Origin: a virus
Length of the DNA: 36,636 nucleotides
Virus record (IMG/VR): IMGVR_UViG_3300036853_000216
Span: 1 to 36,636 of that record
Direction: 5' to 3' (one strand)
The notes under the pieces are model-generated. The model saw only the letters and a program-made list of their open reading frames with translations, searched no databases and was not told the DNA's origin. This document shows positions 14,144 through 23,513 of this stretch, piece after piece. How positions within the stretch are numbered: the first letter of the stretch is position 1; each line of letters begins with the position of its first letter. The position numbers and the translations under genes are program-made.

Positions 14144-15382
14144 ATGGCTTTAACTATACCCATGCCGGAATTATCGGGCGATGCCTTACTAAAAGGCATT
14201 TCAACCGGTGGCAATTTAATTCATCAAATGATGTTGAATAAATACTACAACACGTTGCATCCCTCCGGCGATGTGGCGAATGCCATGTATGTCGAGCAAT
14301 TACGTAATCAATTTGGCGAAAATGATCCGCGCTATATCCAAGCAAAGCGTGCTTATGATTTGGCGATACAAGGTAGACAGTCTTTAATCGATTACCGTGA
14401 TGTTTTAAATCAGTTGGCGGGGATTCGTAACACTACCACTACGGGCAAAGAACTAGCTGAATCACAAGGCAAAGGCGCGCAAGACATATTAGATCGTCGG
14501 AATGCAAGCCGAAACCAAGGATCTGCTCGGACCGGTGGTGGTGATAATTCAGGTTATGAATACGATCAAAATGGCAATAATGTCATGGCTAGTCCGCAAG
14601 AAGTGAATGATATTTTGGATAAAAGAGCGGCGGCTGGTGGTGCTTCTACGTCGAGCACAACCCCGACAGGCAATCCGCGCACGCCCGCTGAGCGTGAAGT
14701 CTATATGCGGAAGATAAACAAAGAAACAGGCGATGCGGACGCGAGAAAAAGAGAGCGTTTTGCAGAAAATATCGATATCACCCGAAAATCGATTGATCCG
14801 GAAGATTTAACGCGCTATTCAGGATTGAAAGGCACCGGCAATTATTTGTATGAGGCGGGACAATCTGTTTTAGGAAATCCGTCACAAGAATTTGTTAATC
14901 ATAATAATGCGGTTAATGCAGCATCGTTATTAGCAAAACAAGTGCGTCAATTTTATGGTGAATCGATTCAAGCGCCTGCTATGAAAAAATTGGAGGCTTT
15001 AACCAATCCGTCTACTTGGTATAAAAACCCTAAAATAGCCCAAGCACAATGGGATCAATTTAATAAGATTTTGGATGCGGAAACGGCGACTTACAAAAAA
15101 TATGGAACCTCGCCGATACAACTAGGCGGACTTGATTTTCAAAATGGCAAGTTTGTTGTTGGTAAAGCCGCGGATCAAGCAACGAATGGAAAGCAGGCCA
15201 CAAATAGCGGAAATGAAGGCGGTTCGTTTGATTTATCGAAAGTGATACCACAATTAATGAAAATCAATCCAAACTATACGGAAAAAAATATTAAGCAAAC
15301 AGCGAAAGAAAATAACATGACGGTCGATGATGTGGTTAATCGGTTATTCATGAAAAATGCGAAGAAAGGGGCTAAAAAATGA
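14144..15382 (+). CDS. DNA ejection protein (gp20-like position)
   Basis: The 412-aa product is Ala-, Asn- and Gln-rich with helical ends. The middle (about 115-190) is low-complexity, with Gly, Ser and Thr. No lytic transglycosylase motif is visible. It starts after GGGAGG and its stop overlaps the next start (ATGA), so it is coupled to the third ejection gene. Assignment rests on position and composition. Confidence 0.6.
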   Translation: MALTIPMPELSGDALLKGISTGGNLIHQMMLNKYYNTLHPSGDVANAMYVEQLRNQFGENDPRYIQAKRAYDLAIQGRQSLIDYRDVLNQLAGIRNTTTTGKELAESQGKGAQDILDRRNASRNQGSARTGGGDNSGYEYDQNGNNVMASPQEVNDILDKRAAAGGASTSSTTPTGNPRTPAEREVYMRKINKETGDADARKRERFAENIDITRKSIDPEDLTRYSGLKGTGNYLYEAGQSVLGNPSQEFVNHNNAVNAASLLAKQVRQFYGESIQAPAMKKLEALTNPSTWYKNPKIAQAQWDQFNKILDAETATYKKYGTSPIQLGGLDFQNGKFVVGKAADQATNGKQATNSGNEGGSFDLSKVIPQLMKINPNYTEKNIKQTAKENNMTVDDVVNRLFMKNAKKGAKK

Positions 15383-16773
15383 ATCTATTGGAAGACGACT
15401 CCCCAGGCATTAATCTCTTAGCTGACAATGCGCCGGAGGCAACACCGGCACCTGGAAATCGCTCGTTTTATGATTTATCGAAAGCCGATCAAATGAAGGC
15501 TCTGGATTTAGCACGCCAACAAATTTCCGAGCAATACCCGAATATGCCAAATTGGTTGCGTGATTTGATGCTGACCATCACGCCAAAAGATCAAAGCCCC
15601 CGATTAGCGCGTGTGGCGCAGGAATTACAAGGCGGCACGAATTTTATTCCATCCGCTGTAGGGGGTTTATTGCAAGGTGCATCTCTTCCTATGCGTGGTA
15701 TTGCATCCTTCATCCCTGGAAAAGTCGCTGAGGATTTTGTTAACGCGCCGAATTATGAGGGTATGTTCCCAGCACCCATGACAGGAAGTGACAAAGCAAT
15801 TCAAAATTTAAGCGAATTTACCGGTTCTTTAGGCGGATTAGGTAAATTATTTTCTGGCTTAAAGTATGCAACACAAGCAGCAAAAGTGCCGAAAGTATTA
15901 CAGAATGCGCTTGCTTTAACGGGAACCGGTGCAATTGCAACACCTGGCGATGTTAGAGACAAAATATTAGGTGCGACGGGTTCGTTGGCACTCGGTGGTG
16001 CGGGTAAACTCGCTGGCATGACTGCTTCAAAAATCGCTGAAAAGGTACCTGCTTTTTTACGCGGATTGACGAACGATTCAACGCTTGAAAGTCTCGCTCA
16101 AGCCGTGCAAAAACCCCATGACATTATGAGTAATACAGCGAGTAAATTATATGACTTCGTGAAAAAGAGTATTAATCAACGTAATTTATCGATACCGGTG
16201 AAACAACAATATTTAGATGATGCAAGAGCGATGTTACCCAATACGCGGGCGAGCGAACAATTAATTAATAAAGCGTCGAATGGCGATTATAGCGGTGTAC
16301 ATGATTTGCAGAGCCAGCTTTATAAGAAGGGGACGAAAGCGTTAACCTCAGATGATGTTGCAATTAATAATCAAGGTGAGGAAATATTAGATTTAAGGAA
16401 TAAAATTAATGATGACCTGCGCAGTCATTTAATTCAGAATGGACATGCGGATATTGCACATGTATTGGATCAAGCGCGAGATGTACATAAGAATTTAATG
16501 CAAACATATTTTAATCCGAATTTACCGAAAAGCATTGGGAAATTGGTACACAGTGATACACGATTAATACCGGAAAATTTGGCGACTGTGTTTGACCAAA
16601 ATTCAGTGCCAATGAAACGATTTTTGCAAAAACATCCGGACGTTTCAAAAGAAGCAAGAGGCGTCCAAGAAAAAGAAGCTGCAAAAAAAGCATTAGGTAA
16701 AATTTTTAGTGGAACAGCAAAAATTGGCGGTACAGCTTATGTAGGAAAATCGCTTTTTGATTTACTGAAATAA
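15379..16773 (+). CDS. DNA ejection protein (gp16-like position)
   Basis: The 464-aa protein has Gly- and Ala-rich amphipathic hydrophobic segments at about 88-115 and 140-215 (for example SLGGLGKLFSGLKYATQAAK). Such segments are typical of virion proteins that insert into the host membrane during DNA entry. The second half is charged and helical. It is coupled to the preceding gene by a 4-bp overlap. Its 3' end overlaps the tail of an antisense small gene (16762-16917). Confidence 0.6.
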   Translation: MNLLEDDSPGINLLADNAPEATPAPGNRSFYDLSKADQMKALDLARQQISEQYPNMPNWLRDLMLTITPKDQSPRLARVAQELQGGTNFIPSAVGGLLQGASLPMRGIASFIPGKVAEDFVNAPNYEGMFPAPMTGSDKAIQNLSEFTGSLGGLGKLFSGLKYATQAAKVPKVLQNALALTGTGAIATPGDVRDKILGATGSLALGGAGKLAGMTASKIAEKVPAFLRGLTNDSTLESLAQAVQKPHDIMSNTASKLYDFVKKSINQRNLSIPVKQQYLDDARAMLPNTRASEQLINKASNGDYSGVHDLQSQLYKKGTKALTSDDVAINNQGEEILDLRNKINDDLRSHLIQNGHADIAHVLDQARDVHKNLMQTYFNPNLPKSIGKLVHSDTRLIPENLATVFDQNSVPMKRFLQKHPDVSKEARGVQEKEAAKKALGKIFSGTAKIGGTAYVGKSLFDLLK

Positions 16774-16917
16774 ATCAGGCGGGATATCCCGATAGGCTGT
16801 TGTAGAGTGATCTTGGTTTGCTTTTTTCATGGATTCTTTGGCAGAGTCAGCGGCATCATCTGCGATCCATTGAATCAAACCAATTAACATACAGATAACA
16901 AAAATAATGTGTAACAT
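16762..16917 (-). CDS. Antisense small membrane protein (51 aa)
   Basis: A 51-aa frame on the opposite strand of the late region starts MLHIIFVICMLIGLIQWI, one transmembrane helix at residues 1-18, followed by an acidic and polar tail (ADDAADSAKESMKK). GAGG lies 8 nt before the ATG on the minus strand. The 3' end overlaps the ejection gene by 12 bp. It could be a holin- or spanin-like lysis factor or a membrane regulator, but sequence alone does not decide. It has no neighbour on the same strand. Confidence 0.6.
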   Translation of the reverse strand: MLHIIFVICMLIGLIQWIADDAADSAKESMKKANQDHSTTAYRDIPPDLFQ

Positions 16918-16992
16918 GGTGATACCTCAAAAGTTGATATATTAATAATTGAAAGATCAAAAAGCAAGCATTAATTGACAAGGAGTCTAAGA

Positions 16993-17142
16993 ATGCCGCT
17001 AGTTAAAGGTCAAAAAGCAAAAACACGGTCTGGGTTTTCTGAGAATATTCGGCGTGAAGTGGCAGCCGGCAAGCCTCAAAAGCAAGCTGTTGCGATTGCC
17101 TATTCACAGGCTCGACAAGGAAAAAAAAGACCTAAAAAATAA
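16993..17142 (+). CDS. Small basic protein (49 aa)
   Basis: The product begins MPLVKGQKAKTRSGFSENIR and ends in Lys and Arg runs. The GKPQKQAVAIAYSQA segment is a pattern I know from short basic proteins encoded by many phages; their function is not known. AAGGAG lies 7 nt upstream. It sits immediately before the collar-domain tail protein. Confidence 0.75.
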   Translation: MPLVKGQKAKTRSGFSENIRREVAAGKPQKQAVAIAYSQARQGKKRPKK

Positions 17143-17159
17143 TTGATAAGGATATCAAG

Positions 17160-18776
17160 ATGGCATTAGGAATTAGAGGGCCAAACCCAATTTGGTCTGA
17201 AGTTGATTTGCAGGGAAAACTATTTGATGACACATTTTGGTTGTTTGTGTTAGAAAATGAAATCCCTTATGTCCCTGCGACCGTATTTCATGATCCGGAC
17301 TTGAATGTGCCCTGGTCGAACCCCATACAATTTCTAGGCAATGGTACTTTACCCGTTGATATCTATTTTGAAGCTGACAAGGTTTATCGGCTTGAATTTC
17401 GCCAAGGGCCGACACAACAAGATCCACTCATTTATGAAGTTGATAATTATGTCGCAGGTACGGGCGGTTCAACGCCGGTTGATACGATTGCGTTTGCATC
17501 GAGTAATGAAGTCACTAATCCCCAATTTGCATTGTTTAGTTTACAAAATCCATCGAGCTTTAACACAACTGATCCTGACCCGATCGATATTGGTGCGGGA
17601 TGGCAATTATTACTGTCTGGAACAGGCACTTGTACGATTAACCAAGTGCCTTTGAATAGTAGCAATATAAATCCGTCGAATGCGCCTTATGCACTACGCT
17701 TAACGATGAATGGCTGGACGGATGTTAAGTTACGTCAGCGCTTCGAACAAAATGGAATGCTGTGGGCTAATAAAATTGTATCAACAGCATTGACTGCATT
17801 TATCACAGGCGCGCCCCAATCAGTATCAGCTACTCTAGTTGATTCAAATAGCTCAGTCTTAGCAACAGTATTGCCTGTGACGTCTATCAATGAAGCATGG
17901 AATGAATATACAGGCCATGCGCAATTGCCAGCGACAACAAATCCGAATACACCACCGGCGGCTTATATCGACTATTTGCTACATATACCGAGCAATATCG
18001 ATGTTTACTTAACAAGCATTCAATTGGTAGTCCAAGACTTACCAGTTGAGCCGTCCTTTGAACAAGACTCAATTAATCGTCAAATCGACCATAGCTATAA
18101 TGCGGCTTATCCCATTGTGCCTGTCGGCGCCATTATTGATTTTGGCGGCGTGGCGGTGCCAGAGCATTATTACTTATGCGATGGCACAGCCGTTAACCGT
18201 GCCAGAAATTATTTGTTGTTTCAGGCATTAACAACGACTGACACAGTAACTTTGACGAATGGCGTTAATACATTTTTATCAAATAATTTTGCGAATTATC
18301 ATATTGGCATGGCGTTGGAAGGCACAGGCATTCCAGCGGCGACGACTATTACTAACATTGTTGGCACAACGATTACGATGTCAGCGAATGCAACAGATAC
18401 TGGCCCCTCTGCTGTCACCTTTTTTATGTGGGGTGATGGCGACGGGTCAACGACATTTAATTTACCTGACTTACGCGGTTATGCGACAGCGGGCGCGAAT
18501 GGTACTGTATTGGGTGCGGGTGTTGTAAACGGCGTAGGTTTGAAGGGCGGTAGCTCAACACATACGTTATCGCTTGCTGAAATGCCAGTGCATAGTCATG
18601 GACCGCTTGCGGGTGGGCTTGGATTTAGAGTGCAAGTGGCGACAGGTGGTACAGTGGATGGCACCAGTGGAACGGTCAATCGTTATGACGCTGGGACAGG
18701 TAATGCTGGCAGTGGCGCGGCACATAGTATTGTGCAGCCAACCGCAATGGTTAAAAAATGTATTCGATATCAATAA
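17160..18776 (+). CDS. Tail fibre protein with a split phage collar domain
   Basis: The 538-aa protein has an N-terminal region like P22-type tail-attachment domains (IRGPNPIWSEVDLQGKLFDD, then YVPATVFHDPD). Its C-terminus is a phage tail-collar domain: VPVGAIIDFGG at about 322, LFQAL at about 353 and STTFNLPDLRG at about 430. A 64-residue beta module interrupts the collar fold between LFQAL and GDGDGST; the gp4-like gene carries a similar module. It probably binds the tail hub by its N-terminus and a receptor or other fibre by the collar tip. Confidence 0.78.
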   Translation: MALGIRGPNPIWSEVDLQGKLFDDTFWLFVLENEIPYVPATVFHDPDLNVPWSNPIQFLGNGTLPVDIYFEADKVYRLEFRQGPTQQDPLIYEVDNYVAGTGGSTPVDTIAFASSNEVTNPQFALFSLQNPSSFNTTDPDPIDIGAGWQLLLSGTGTCTINQVPLNSSNINPSNAPYALRLTMNGWTDVKLRQRFEQNGMLWANKIVSTALTAFITGAPQSVSATLVDSNSSVLATVLPVTSINEAWNEYTGHAQLPATTNPNTPPAAYIDYLLHIPSNIDVYLTSIQLVVQDLPVEPSFEQDSINRQIDHSYNAAYPIVPVGAIIDFGGVAVPEHYYLCDGTAVNRARNYLLFQALTTTDTVTLTNGVNTFLSNNFANYHIGMALEGTGIPAATTITNIVGTTITMSANATDTGPSAVTFFMWGDGDGSTTFNLPDLRGYATAGANGTVLGAGVVNGVGLKGGSSTHTLSLAEMPVHSHGPLAGGLGFRVQVATGGTVDGTSGTVNRYDAGTGNAGSGAAHSIVQPTAMVKKCIRYQ

Positions 18777-18786
18777 GGATGATGAT

Positions 18787-19125
18787 ATGGCTATTAAATA
18801 TAATGCGAATTACCTTGAAACAATGCCTTTTAGCGATGTGTGCGTGCAGTTTAATTTAGCCTCCGCCGTTGCACAAACGTATACGGTGCCAGGGTCTGAT
18901 ACAACCTTTTATCAAGCGTATTTTGAATATGCGTCAAATGCAAATGTCTTTGTTTGCAATAATGGAACGGCCGCGGCTCCCGTTGGCGGGACGAAGACGA
19001 CAACGCAATATAGTGAGTTTAAACCAAAAAAACGCTATGTGCGTGGTGGCGACGTGTTGTCATTAGTGACACCTGATACAAACGCATACGTTGGCGTTTC
19101 ATTGCGGGAGATTCAAGGAAGTTAA
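18787..19125 (+). CDS. Beta-rich small tail/virion protein (112 aa)
   Basis: The start at 18787 (MAIKYNANYLET) is preceded by AAGGATG and lies 10 bp after the collar protein stop; longer frames would overlap that gene. The product alternates hydrophobic and polar residues as in a small beta sandwich. It lies between two large tail proteins, so a fibre cap or linker role is possible, but I do not recognise it. Confidence 0.65.
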   Translation: MAIKYNANYLETMPFSDVCVQFNLASAVAQTYTVPGSDTTFYQAYFEYASNANVFVCNNGTAAAPVGGTKTTTQYSEFKPKKRYVRGGDVLSLVTPDTNAYVGVSLREIQGS

Positions 19126-19148
19126 ACTATTCACAAAAGGACATTGTG

Positions 19149-21884
19149 ATGGTAGACACTATTAAGTTTAGCCAAATGACGAATGCTGGCGATATCAACA
19201 ATAATGATATTATGCCGAGCCTACGTAGCGCCGAAAATGTGATTTTAAATAATCCGTGGACTTTTTTGCCACCAGGCACCACGGCACAAAGACCTACGCC
19301 ATCTAGCACGGTTAATTATCGTTTACGTTTTAATACAGACAATCAACTTTATGAGTATTACGATGCGGTATTAGGTGCCTGGACGCAATTACAAGAAAGC
19401 GCTTTTACTGTGGGTCCTTTTGTTACCTATACAGCGGATCCGTCTATCCCAGATGCCCAAAATCTCGGTCTTTTATCAAATGGAATTTTAAAACAAACAA
19501 TTTCATTAGGGGTAGCAACCCTTGATATTGCAGCGCCTGGCACTGATTATTGGGCGCCAGGGGATGCGCTCACACGTACACAAGTGCCGCTTGTGGGCGA
19601 CGATGTTACTAATAAAACCTATGTGGATTCCATGGTAGGTGGCGCCGTTACCTCCGTCGAAGGAACCGCTAATCAAGTATTGGTAAATGGTACATCCGGC
19701 AGCCCACAAACAGGCGCCCTTGTTTTAACACTACCCCAAGATATTGGCACGACGAGTGATGTTTTATTTAAAACACTTAACGCAAGTGACTCTGTTGCTG
19801 CGGGTTTGGTTGCAGGCAATGCCAGTAATTATCTTATTTCTTACTCTCCAACTGCATCATTAGGGTTATTAAGGCTTTCCTGCGCTGATAATGCAGGAAA
19901 CTTTATCGGCACCATTACAAACTTATCGTTGAGCGCATCGAGAACATGGTCATGGCCGGATGCGACCGGCACAATTTCTTTAACCAGTGATTTGACAGCC
20001 TACCTGCCATTAGCAGGCGGCACAATGAGCGGTGATATTAATTTGAATAACGCGCAACGTGTAACGGATGCGCTTGACCCTGTACAGCCGCAAGATTATG
20101 CAACCAAGCGTTATGTAGACCAAAACGCATTAAATGGAACCTCTGTTTATGCGGCATCGGCTGGCAGTCTTGGCACTGTTACTCAAGCAGGTGCTGGTAT
20201 TGGTGCGACATTAACAAATGCAGGCACACAAGCGACATTTGCGCTAGATGGTGTTAACCCGCCTGTCGGTACCAATGTATTAATTAAAGATACTGCGACA
20301 GGCATGACGTCTGCAAATGAAGGAATTTATACAGTAACAGATGCGGGTTCGGGCGCTACAGACTGGGTATTAACGCGTGCAACCACATACGATACACCAT
20401 CGGAAATTAATAATACTGGATTAATCTTAATTCAAAATGGTTCCACGTTAGCGGGAACCGCTTGGTATAATACAACGACTATTGCAACAGTTGATACCAC
20501 AGCATTTAATTACCTTCAGTTTGGCAATATTATTTTGCCTCTGTCATTAGCAAATGGCGGCACGAACGCATCATTAACAGCTTCAAATGGCGGTATTTTT
20601 TATAGCACAGCAACGGCGGGTGCGATCTTAGCAGGTACCAATGCTGCGGGTCGAATGCTTCAGTCCGGCAATTTAACCACACCAAGTTGGTCAACAACCA
20701 CTTATCCCGCAACGAATGCTATTAATACGATTATGTATGCTTCTAGTGCGAACGTATTAGGTGTAATAACACCTGTTAATAGTGCGGTTTTGATTTCAAG
20801 CTCTGGAGGCGTGCCAAGTTTTAGCACAACTTTACCATCTGGCTTAACCATACCATCACCCATTATTAATCAAATAAATGATGCTAATGGAAATGAAATG
20901 TTAGTTTTTACAGCCGCAGCAAGCGCTGTAAATTACATAGAAATACTTAATTCATCAACAGGAAATCCGGTTCGAATTAAGGCTTCCGGAGATGATGCGT
21001 CTATACAGATTGGATTTTATCCGAAAGGCGGTCAGATAATATATTCAGATTATACTGGCACAAATTCTGCTAAAACATATTGGTATAATGCAGCTACTAC
21101 ACATTATACGTCATTAACAGTAGCTAGTGCACAGGCTGCAAATTTAGAATTAACATTACCGGGTGCGGATGGATCTGCAGGTACAGCATTAGTTACAAAT
21201 GGATCTGGCGTTTTATCATTTAGTGCTAGCAAACCTATAACTCGCGTTATTAAGCAATTATTTACTGGTAATGGAACTTATACCCCAACATCAGGTATGA
21301 CTTATTGTATTATCGAAGCCGTTGGTGGAGGTGGTGCAGGTGGTGGCGCAACTAGCTCTGCTGGTCAATCAGGCGGTGGTGGTGGTGGTGGATCGGGTGG
21401 TTATGCACGTTTAATTGCAACTGCAGCAACCATTGGTGCATCTCAAACTGTCACAATTGGTGCTGGCGGTACGGCAGGAACCGCTGGCAACAATCCCGGT
21501 AACAATGGTGGCGACACTAGTGTTGGAACACTTTGTATTGGTAAAGGTGGCACAGGTGGTAATGGCACAGCAGGCGGTAACGGTGCCGCTGGTGGTGCTG
21601 GTGGTGTAGCTGGAACAGGGGATATTACTTTTCAAGGTCAATTTGGATGGGATGGTCAAGGCGGCACCATTATCACTTATCCCGCTGTTGGGGGACATGG
21701 TGGTAATTCAATGTTTGGTACAGGTGGTCGCGGCGTTTCGGCGGTCGCTAATGTGACCGGACAAGCTGCTGTTATATATGGTGGTGGCGGTGGTGGTGGT
21801 ATTTCATTAAATGCCGCTGGTGCTGTTCAAGGTGGTGTTGGTACCGCTGGTGTAGTGTTCATTACAGAATTCGTTAGTGCTTAA
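19149..21884 (+). CDS. Large tail fibre / adhesin with Gly-rich tip
   Basis: This 911-aa protein is the best candidate for the receptor-binding fibre. Residues about 290-325 contain the fibre repeat GGTMSGDINLN...DYATKRYVD, common in trimeric phage fibres. The C-terminal 200 residues are a glycine-rich domain beginning near FTGNGTYTPTSGMTYCII, a family found in phage adhesins where polyglycine loops form the tip. The ATG at 19149 has AAAGGA at 7 nt; the GTG at 19146 is less well spaced. Confidence 0.78.
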   Translation: MVDTIKFSQMTNAGDINNNDIMPSLRSAENVILNNPWTFLPPGTTAQRPTPSSTVNYRLRFNTDNQLYEYYDAVLGAWTQLQESAFTVGPFVTYTADPSIPDAQNLGLLSNGILKQTISLGVATLDIAAPGTDYWAPGDALTRTQVPLVGDDVTNKTYVDSMVGGAVTSVEGTANQVLVNGTSGSPQTGALVLTLPQDIGTTSDVLFKTLNASDSVAAGLVAGNASNYLISYSPTASLGLLRLSCADNAGNFIGTITNLSLSASRTWSWPDATGTISLTSDLTAYLPLAGGTMSGDINLNNAQRVTDALDPVQPQDYATKRYVDQNALNGTSVYAASAGSLGTVTQAGAGIGATLTNAGTQATFALDGVNPPVGTNVLIKDTATGMTSANEGIYTVTDAGSGATDWVLTRATTYDTPSEINNTGLILIQNGSTLAGTAWYNTTTIATVDTTAFNYLQFGNIILPLSLANGGTNASLTASNGGIFYSTATAGAILAGTNAAGRMLQSGNLTTPSWSTTTYPATNAINTIMYASSANVLGVITPVNSAVLISSSGGVPSFSTTLPSGLTIPSPIINQINDANGNEMLVFTAAASAVNYIEILNSSTGNPVRIKASGDDASIQIGFYPKGGQIIYSDYTGTNSAKTYWYNAATTHYTSLTVASAQAANLELTLPGADGSAGTALVTNGSGVLSFSASKPITRVIKQLFTGNGTYTPTSGMTYCIIEAVGGGGAGGGATSSAGQSGGGGGGGSGGYARLIATAATIGASQTVTIGAGGTAGTAGNNPGNNGGDTSVGTLCIGKGGTGGNGTAGGNGAAGGAGGVAGTGDITFQGQFGWDGQGGTIITYPAVGGHGGNSMFGTGGRGVSAVANVTGQAAVIYGGGGGGGISLNAAGAVQGGVGTAGVVFITEFVSA

Positions 21885-21907
21885 TAATGAGTTATTGTAA
21901 TATTTTT

Positions 21908-21933
21908 AAGATACAAACATAAGCGTGTATCTT
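21908..21933 (+). other. 8-bp stem-loop in the gap after the fibre gene
   Basis: AAGATACA (21908-21915) pairs with TGTATCTT (21926-21933) around a 10-nt loop. T-rich DNA lies on the upstream side (TATTTTT), so it may act as a terminator for the minus strand, but no U-run follows on the plus strand. The surrounding 148-bp gap holds no credible gene. Confidence 0.45.
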
Positions 21934-22032
21934 GTAATTAAGGTTTAGCTATGAAGTTTAACCTGTCTTTACCTTAACCATGAGAATGTTTACACTTTAA
22001 TAGGAATTTTTAAAACAACATGGAGAAGTAGA

Positions 22033-22281
22033 ATGTCGGACGTAAAAGAAGTAAGTATATTAGAACAATACAAGCAACAACACGCTATGTTTTGCGCCCA
22101 ACGGGATCAAGTTCAAAATAACTATCAGCAATTACTTGGTGCGATTTATGCGTGTGAAACCATGATAAAGCAGTACGAAGAAAACCTTAAAAAAGCTGTA
22201 GAAAATGCTGCACGTGATCTTAATAAAGGAGTTATTAAAGATGGCGAAGCTAAATGCGAAACAGAGGAACAAGCTGCCTAA
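22033..22281 (+). CDS. Small coiled-coil protein (82 aa)
   Basis: The product (SILEQYKQQHAMFCAQRDQVQ) is a continuous helical heptad pattern for about 60 residues with a charged C-terminus. Its stop overlaps the next gene by 41 bp in another frame, and GGAGAAG precedes the ATG. It may be a chaperone or assembly factor for the fibres on either side. That role is positional inference. Confidence 0.65.
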   Translation: MSDVKEVSILEQYKQQHAMFCAQRDQVQNNYQQLLGAIYACETMIKQYEENLKKAVENAARDLNKGVIKDGEAKCETEEQAA

Positions 22282-22465
22282 AAGCGATTTTGGGTTGCCA
22301 GGTTCTGAAAAATATCCGATGCCAGATAAAGCACATGCTGCGAATGCAAAGGCACGTGCTAGCCAAATGGTAAACAAAGGTAAATTGTCTCCTTCTTCAA
22401 AAGCCAAAATAGATGCGAAGGCCAATCGTGTACTTGACAACGGTCATCGTGGGTCGGAAGGATAA
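22241..22465 (+). CDS. Small basic phage protein (74 aa)
   Basis: The start is set by AAAGGAG before ATG 22241. The sequence has the motif KLPKSDFGLPGSEKYPMPDKAHAANAK..., known from short phage and prophage proteins (a DUF6582-like pattern; the name is from memory and uncertain). The second half is helical and lysine-rich. The function is unknown. Confidence 0.65.
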   Translation: MAKLNAKQRNKLPKSDFGLPGSEKYPMPDKAHAANAKARASQMVNKGKLSPSSKAKIDAKANRVLDNGHRGSEG

Positions 22466-22493
22466 TGAATTTTAATCAAATGGACTTGTCTAT

Positions 22494-22982
22494 ATGGGTA
22501 TATTAAGTATTACGAGAGATTGGGGAAGTGATCCTGCCATTGTACGCATACAGACAAGCGATTCATTAGCGACTGTTGCTACAACGGGTTATTTGGCGGA
22601 TCAAGCCGCAACTATTAGCGCCATAAATAATGGCACATTTCAGTGGGTAAATAGCGATACCGTCTTAGTTGTCGCAAGTGACGGCTGGGGTTTATTCACA
22701 ATATCAACGGATCAATTATCATTAAATCCTTTCTCCTCTGGCGGTGGCAGCACTGTATTTTCAGGTATTGGTCCTGATTTAGGTGGTCAAGGCGCAGGCC
22801 CACTCTCTTTCGCGGTGCCAGGGTTGCTTGCTTTTAATCCGATTGTTGTCAGTATTTTTAGTAGTTCTAATCCTGTATATGTTATTCAGTGCCGCTGCAC
22901 ACAAGATGGCGTCGCGGAAGTTACACTTAACGCAGATCCAGGGCTGAATCTTACGTTAAATTATATAGCGACTAATACATAA
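22494..22982 (+). CDS. Tail-associated protein with shared N-terminal domain (162 aa)
   Basis: The first 80 residues are clearly related to the start of the protein at 23514: both have the pattern D(P)-x-IV-x-I...T-x-x-GY...NNG-x-(F/W)-QW-x-x-(S/T)D-x-V(L)(V/I). The C-terminal 75 residues differ, with a Gly-rich hinge then a hydrophobic beta stretch. It resembles a virion module with a common anchor and a variable end. The Shine-Dalgarno is weak (GGA). Confidence 0.65.
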   Translation: MGILSITRDWGSDPAIVRIQTSDSLATVATTGYLADQAATISAINNGTFQWVNSDTVLVVASDGWGLFTISTDQLSLNPFSSGGGSTVFSGIGPDLGGQGAGPLSFAVPGLLAFNPIVVSIFSSSNPVYVIQCRCTQDGVAEVTLNADPGLNLTLNYIATNT

Positions 22983-22999
22983 TTAAGAGGAAGCAAGGG

Positions 23000-23167
23000 A
23001 TGAACTTAATTTCAAATTGCATTATCTCACTTGTTATCAAAACTCTTGAAGATCAATTTGCAAAAAATGAACCTCAGTTAAAACAAGTATTTTTACTTGA
23101 AGTTTTAACTATCACTAAAGAAATTATTGAATGGCTTGAGTCTAAAGTGGAGACTAAACAATCATGA
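23000..23167 (+). CDS. Small helical protein (55 aa)
   Basis: The product starts MNLISNCIISLVIKTLEDQF. Helices alternate with charged residues, and AAGGGA lies 1 bp before the ATG along with AGAGG further up. The stop overlaps the next start by 4 bp (ATGA). No family is recognised. Confidence 0.6.
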   Translation: MNLISNCIISLVIKTLEDQFAKNEPQLKQVFLLEVLTITKEIIEWLESKVETKQS

Positions 23168-23274
23168 AAAATAAACAAGCTAAAAAGATTCCAGAAAAAA
23201 ATATTAAGAACATGAATTCCAAAGAACCGAAAATGGAAAAGAAAAAAATGCCAATGAAAAAAGCGCGTAAATAA
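23164..23274 (+). CDS. Very basic Lys- and Met-rich peptide (36 aa)
   Basis: The 36-aa frame is nearly half lysine (MKNKQAKKIPEKNIKNMNSK) and is coupled to the preceding gene by ATGA. Such short polylysine proteins are common beside phage tail genes, and the role is unknown. Confidence comes from the tight coupling. Confidence 0.5.
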   Translation: MKNKQAKKIPEKNIKNMNSKEPKMEKKKMPMKKARK

Positions 23275-23289
23275 TTAAGGAGCGAAATC

Positions 23290-23493
23290 ATGGCTTATGA
23301 TGATGCGTCAAAAAAAAATATTGAAGTACGTGAAGGAAAAGAAAATTATGCGGGTCATGATGAATTGATTGATCGCGCAGGGGCATGCGGAAAATATGGC
23401 GTTCGCACTGATGCAGCCGCCGAAGGCGTTGGCTACTTAGGGATGGATGATTTAGACCGTATCCGACGCAAACGATTAAATAAACAAACTTAA
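23290..23493 (+). CDS. Hypothetical protein (67 aa)
   Basis: AAGGAGCG lies 7 nt before the ATG. The sequence (MAYDDASKKNIEVREGKENY) is polar with a Gly-rich middle and a basic end (RRKRLNK). It looks like a soluble small protein of unknown function, in line with the other small genes between the two related tail proteins. Confidence 0.65.
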   Translation: MAYDDASKKNIEVREGKENYAGHDELIDRAGACGKYGVRTDAAAEGVGYLGMDDLDRIRRKRLNKQT

Positions 23494-23513
23494 TAACTTA
23501 AGGAGATAAGGGA

